Program-made: the position numbers and the translations under genes
The notes under the pieces: generated by a model
Seen by the model: only the letters and a program-made list of their open reading frames with translations
Database searches by the model: none
Told to the model about the DNA's origin: nothing
Assembly: GCA_023459095.1 (NCBI GenBank)
Contig: JAEWVQ010000166.1
Span: 1 to 17,417 of the forward strand
DNA: 17,417 nucleotides
Direction of reading: 5' to 3'
Origin: Pseudomonadota bacterium
GTDB lineage: Bacteria > Pseudomonadota > Gammaproteobacteria > Burkholderiales > Rhodocyclaceae
Shown: in pieces, positions 14,215 through 17,417 of the stretch
Position numbering within the stretch: the first letter of the stretch is position 1
How the letters are laid out: every line of letters begins with the position of its first letter

Positions 14215-15161
14215 GCTTTCTCCTGAAGGTCGAGGCGAGCGAGGAAAGCGCTCAGTTCATCCGGCAAGGGCGCGCTCAAGGCAATGCGCTCGCCGCTCAA
14301 CGGATGCGCGAACACGAGCTCGGCAGCGTGCAGGAACATGCGCTTCAGCCCCTCGCCCTCGAGACGCTTGTTGAGCGCGAAATCGCCGTACTTGTCGTCG
14401 CCGCACAGCGGAAAGCCCAGATGCGCCAGATGGACGCGGATCTGATGGGTGCGTCCGGTCTTCAGTTCCACCTCGAGCAGGCTGTAGGCGGACCATCGCC
14501 GCACCAGGCGGACGATGCTGTGCGCCGGCTTGCCTTCCGCGCTGACCCGCACGCGGCGCTCGCCATCCGCGGTCAAGTACTTGAACAGCGGCTGCTTCAC
14601 GTGCTGCATCGGGTTCGTCCACCGCCCCGGCACCAGGGTCAGGTAGCGCTTCTCCATGCGCCCTTCGCGCATCATGTCGTGCAGCGCGGTGAGCGCGGAG
14701 CGCTTCTTCGCGACGATCAGCAGACCCGAGGTTTCGCGGTCGAGGCGGTGCGCCAGTTCCAGCATGCGCAACTCGGGACGCTGCACGCGCAGCTGTTCGA
14801 TCACCCCGTAACTCACCCCGCTGCCGCCATGCACGGCCTTGCCCGCGGGCTTGTTCACCACCAGCAGTGCATCGTCCTCGTACACCACCGGCAGCGGCTT
14901 GCCCACCGGCGCGGGCGCGCGCTGCGTCGGCTCGGCGACGCGCAGCGGCGGAATGCGCACCTCATCGCCGACCTGCAGGCGGTAGGTCTGCTGCACCCGC
15001 TTGCCATTGACCCGCACCTCCCCACCGCGCAGGATGCGGTAGATGTGACTCTTGGGCACGCCCTTCGCCACACGCAGCAGGTAGTTGTCGATGCGCTGAC
15101 CGGCGGCAGCCTCGTCGATCCGCTCGTGCCGCACTGCAATCGCTTTGCCTTGAGTCGTCAT
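14211..15161 (-). CDS. rluC: 23S rRNA pseudouridine synthase RluC
   Basis: A 316-residue pseudouridine synthase of the RluA family. An N-terminal S4 RNA-binding domain (about 22-80, QRIDNYLLRVAKGVPKSHIYRILRGGEVRVNG) precedes the catalytic domain with Asp141 in AHRLDRETSGLLIVAK and the later block KTGRTHQIRVHLAHLGFPLCGDDKYG. The S4 domain, length and position divergent from rne, exactly as in E. coli, point to RluC (23S sites 955, 2504, 2580 in E. coli). The start is the ATG at 15161 (MTTQGKAIAVRHERID); the frame continues upstream into the rne leader, but that part has no homology. The Shine-Dalgarno is weak. It heads rluC-gph-Rieske-sppA. Confidence 0.94.
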   Translation of the reverse strand: MTTQGKAIAVRHERIDEAAAGQRIDNYLLRVAKGVPKSHIYRILRGGEVRVNGKRVQQTYRLQVGDEVRIPPLRVAEPTQRAPAPVGKPLPVVYEDDALLVVNKPAGKAVHGGSGVSYGVIEQLRVQRPELRMLELAHRLDRETSGLLIVAKKRSALTALHDMMREGRMEKRYLTLVPGRWTNPMQHVKQPLFKYLTADGERRVRVSAEGKPAHSIVRLVRRWSAYSLLEVELKTGRTHQIRVHLAHLGFPLCGDDKYGDFALNKRLEGEGLKRMFLHAAELVFAHPLSGERIALSAPLPDELSAFLARLDLQEKA

Positions 15162-15174
15162 CCTGAAATATACT
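15145..15174 (+). promoter_or_regulatory. Candidate promoter of rne
   Basis: Plus strand TTGCCT (15145-15150), 18 bases, TATACT (15169-15174). It straddles the rluC start codon on the other strand. A start near 15181 gives an rne leader of about 395 nt, similar in scale to the long regulatory leader of E. coli rne. Confidence 0.5.
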
Positions 15175-15575
15175 TGCCCGTGGTTGTTCCGGTTGCGGTC
15201 GGCATCCCTGCGCGCCAGAAGGCGGCAGCGGATGAACGACGACGAGCCCGTACAAGAGTGCTCCCGGCAAACCGCCGCGTGCCGTACGTCGCCCAAAAAG
15301 GCGCCGATGGTAACGCAATCGACAAACTTCGACACACCCATCCATCTACCCAGGTGGATTTAGACGCGTAACGCACACGCAGGATCAAATGCTCCGGCCC
15401 CTCCAGCGCAACTGGCGGACGGGCGGGAGCAAGAGAAATCGACCAGCCCGACCCATCACAGCCCCGACAACCCCCGGATGAAAGCAGCCTTACCCAACCG
15501 CTCCTGATCCCGGAAAGCGCGATGGTGCGCGCCGTTCGTCCTGCCCGTGTGCATTGCGCGGGAGAACGATCAAAA
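15162..15575 (+). promoter_or_regulatory. Non-coding rluC/rne intergenic region and rne leader
   Basis: This is the only gene-free stretch over 300 bp. I see no convincing small gene: short frames lack a Shine-Dalgarno and coding character. It should contain most of the rne 5' untranslated region. Several short inverted repeats are present, for example ATCCA-N10-TGGAT around 15341-15360 and the hairpin next to the rne ribosome binding site. In E. coli the rne leader is where RNase E acts to limit its own synthesis; the same role here is an inference from length and position. No clear -35/-10 for rluC was found on the minus strand. Confidence 0.5.
15544..15564 (+). promoter_or_regulatory. Hairpin overlapping the rne ribosome binding site
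   Basis: CCCGTGTG-CAT-TGCGCGGG can pair as an 8-bp stem with three G-U wobbles (15544-15562). Its 3' arm contains the first three bases of the only good Shine-Dalgarno, GGGAG at 15560-15564, which sits 11 nt before the rne ATG. Opening or cutting of this hairpin could control translation. Confidence 0.4.
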
Positions 15576-17417
15576 ATGAAGCGCATGCTTTTTAACGCAA
15601 CGCAGGCCGAAGAGCTTCGCGTTGCCATCGTCGACGGTCAGAAGCTGATCGACCTCGACATCGAGTCCTCCGCCAAGGAACAACGCAAGAGCAACATCTA
15701 CAAGGCGGTGATCACCCGCATCGAGCCCAGCCTCGAAGCGGCCTTCGTCGACTACGGTGCCGAGCGCCACGGTTTCCTGCCGTTCAAGGAAATTTCCCGT
15801 TCCTACTTCCAGCCGGGCGCCGACGCCAAGTCGAGCATCAAGGAAGCGCTGCGCGAAGGTCAGGAACTGATCGTCCAGGTCGAGAAGGATGAGCGTGGCA
15901 ACAAGGGCGCGGCGCTCACCACCTACATCTCGCTGGCCGGCCGCTACCTCGTGCTGATGCCCAACAACCCGCGTGGCGGCGGCGTGTCACGCCGCGTCGA
16001 GGGTGATGAACGCGCGGAACTGCGCGACGCCATGGACCAGCTCGACGTCCCTGCCGGCATGAGCCTGATCGCGCGCACCGCGGCCATCGGCCGCAGCGCC
16101 GAGGAGCTGCAGTGGGATCTCAACTATCTGCTGCAACTGTGGACCGCGATCGAAGGCGCGGCCAAGAGCCAGGACGGCGCCTTCCTGATCTACCAGGAAG
16201 GCAGCCTGGTGATCCGTGCGATCCGCGACTATTTCCAGCCCGACATCGGCGAAATCCTGATCGACACCGACGAAATCCACGATCAGGCGCATCAGTTCAT
16301 GGCCCACGTGATGCCGGGCAACGTCAATCGCGTCAAGCGCTACCACGATGACGTGCCGCTGTTCTCACGCTTCCAGATCGAGCACCAGATTGAGTCGGCG
16401 TACTCGCGCCAGGTCAGCCTGCCCTCGGGCGGCGCCGTGGTCATCGACCACACCGAGGCGCTGGTCTCGGTCGACGTGAACTCCGGACGCGCCACCAAGG
16501 GCGCCGACATCGAGGAAACCGCGTTCCGCACCAACCTCGAAGCCGCCGACGAAATCGCCCGCCAGCTGCGTCTGCGCGACCTCGGCGGCCTGATCGTGAT
16601 CGACTTCATCGACATGGAGTCGCAGAAAAACCAGCGCGAAGTCGAGAACCGCCTGCGCGACGCGCTGCGCCACGACCGCGCCCGCGTGCAGACCGGCAAG
16701 ATCAGCCGCTTCGGTCTCATGGAGCTGTCGCGCCAGCGCCTGCGCCCGGCGCTCGCCGAAACCAGCTACATCCCCTGCCCGCGCTGCAACGGCACCGGCC
16801 ACATCCGCAGCACCGAATCGTCGGCGCTGCACATCATCCGCATCCTCGAAGAAGAGGCGATGAAGGAGAACACCGGCGCGGTGCATCTGCAGGTGCCGGT
16901 CGACGTCGCCACCTTCCTGCTCAACGAAAAACGCGTCGACATCGCCCGCATCGAGCTGCGCCACAAGGTTCAGCTCATCATCGTGCCGAACCGCCACCTC
17001 GAAACCCCGGCACACGAGATCATCCGCCTGCGCCACGACCAGCTCAACGCCGAGGACATCGCGCTCGCCAGCTACCAGATGGTGCAGAAACCGGCCGACG
17101 CCGACACCGGACTGCCGAGCAAGGGCGCCGACAAGCCGGTGCGCCAGGAGGCCGCGGTCAAGGGTATTTCTCCCGACCAGCCCGCACCTATCGTCGAGGC
17201 GCGCACGCCGGTCGAAGCGCCCGCCGCCGCCCCGGTGGAGCGCCGCGGCCTGCTCGGCCGCTTCATCGACTTCCTGCTCGGCACCAAGACCCCCGAAGCC
17301 GCGCCGCAGCCCGCAGTGCAAACCCCGCCCAAGCGCGACGCCCGCAGCCGTGGCGAGCGTGGCGACGGCAACCGCCGCGGCAACGGCGGCAACCGCAACC
17401 GCCGCGACGGCCAGCGC
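15576..17417 (+). CDS. rne: Ribonuclease E, N-terminal 614 residues (cut by window edge)
   Basis: Endoribonuclease and scaffold of the RNA degradosome. The frame is open from the ATG at 15576 to the window end. MKRMLFNATQAEELRVAIVDG matches RNase E. The S1 domain spans about 37-120 (IEPSLEAAFVDYGAERHGFLP). Catalytic aspartates are D300 in SVDVNSG and D343 in IVIDFIDM; the zinc-link is C401 and C404 in CPRCNGTG. All are offset by three from E. coli (D303, D346, C404, C407). After the core, residues about 556-570 (RRGLLGRFIDFLLG) form a likely amphipathic membrane-targeting helix, followed by an Arg/Gly/Asn-rich tract at the edge. The C-terminal scaffold is missing only because the window ends. 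RNase G is excluded by this extension. Confidence 0.97.
   Translation, partial: MKRMLFNATQAEELRVAIVDGQKLIDLDIESSAKEQRKSNIYKAVITRIEPSLEAAFVDYGAERHGFLPFKEISRSYFQPGADAKSSIKEALREGQELIVQVEKDERGNKGAALTTYISLAGRYLVLMPNNPRGGGVSRRVEGDERAELRDAMDQLDVPAGMSLIARTAAIGRSAEELQWDLNYLLQLWTAIEGAAKSQDGAFLIYQEGSLVIRAIRDYFQPDIGEILIDTDEIHDQAHQFMAHVMPGNVNRVKRYHDDVPLFSRFQIEHQIESAYSRQVSLPSGGAVVIDHTEALVSVDVNSGRATKGADIEETAFRTNLEAADEIARQLRLRDLGGLIVIDFIDMESQKNQREVENRLRDALRHDRARVQTGKISRFGLMELSRQRLRPALAETSYIPCPRCNGTGHIRSTESSALHIIRILEEEAMKENTGAVHLQVPVDVATFLLNEKRVDIARIELRHKVQLIIVPNRHLETPAHEIIRLRHDQLNAEDIALASYQMVQKPADADTGLPSKGADKPVRQEAAVKGISPDQPAPIVEARTPVEAPAAAPVERRGLLGRFIDFLLGTKTPEAAPQPAVQTPPKRDARSRGERGDGNRRGNGGNRNRRDGQR

Noticed and set aside
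15162..15341. 60-codon N-terminal extension of rluC into the rne leader
   Set aside because: No RluC homology upstream of MTTQGK, and it overlaps the predicted rne promoter.
1..17417. Search for tRNA, rRNA, CRISPR repeats, insertion sequences, attachment sites or a phage-defence cluster
   Set aside because: No tRNA-like fold, direct repeat array, transposase or integrase sequence, or compositional island was recognised by eye; all the space is filled by conserved housekeeping genes and short spacers.

Overview
The window is GC-rich chromosomal DNA of housekeeping character, most likely from a betaproteobacterium of the Rhodocyclales (Azoarcus/Thauera/Aromatoleum type). That placement is an inference from protein resemblance and gene order (AlgU-like RpoE with RseA/RseB/RseC; nadB and a YgfX-like gene beside fabF; an E. 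coli-like rne / rluC / maf / yceD-rpmF-plsX-fab neighbourhood). I see no mobile element, CRISPR array, phage gene, tRNA or rRNA.

Layout, left to right. (1) 1-2259, minus strand: envelope-stress operon rpoE-rseA-rseB-rseC, read right to left, with the last gene cut by the window edge. (2) 2260-2510: divergent promoter region holding a sigma-E-type promoter and a sigma70-type promoter for rpoE, and an extended -10 promoter for nadB. (3) 2511-4106, plus strand: nadB (L-aspartate oxidase), which overlaps tail-to-tail with the next block. (4) 4090-10724, minus strand: yceD-rpmF-plsX-fabH-fabD-fabG-acpP-fabF-ygfX, covering ribosomal protein L32, phospholipid initiation and type II fatty acid synthesis. 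Three intrinsic terminators lie inside it (after rpmF, after fabG, after acpP), and acpP has its own candidate promoter, so this is a segmented transcription unit. (5) 10725-10922: compact region with two overlapping opposing promoters. (6) 10923-12226, plus strand: maf/yceF and an RsmI-like methyltransferase with an ATGA overlap. (7) 12239-15161, minus strand: rluC-gph-Rieske protein-sppA, tightly packed. (8) 15162-15575: 414-bp leader region of rne, with a promoter that overlaps the rluC start and a hairpin over the rne ribosome binding site. (9) 15576-17417, plus strand: rne (RNase E), cut by the right edge.

How they work together: the rpoE block senses envelope damage. The yceD-to-fabF block couples L32 supply with membrane lipid synthesis: PlsX supplies acyl-phosphate, FabD/FabH/FabG/FabF elongate on AcpP. 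rne, rluC, yceD and perhaps the methyltransferase concern RNA or ribosome maturation. The gene order from rne to fabF closely parallels E. coli, with gph, the Rieske gene, sppA and the methyltransferase inserted between rluC and maf.

No clearly new multi-gene system is visible. The most useful leads are regulatory architecture (insulated acpP and rpmF, near-leaderless yceD, rne leader) and three poorly characterised proteins (RsmI-like paralogue, Rieske protein, YgfX-like membrane protein).
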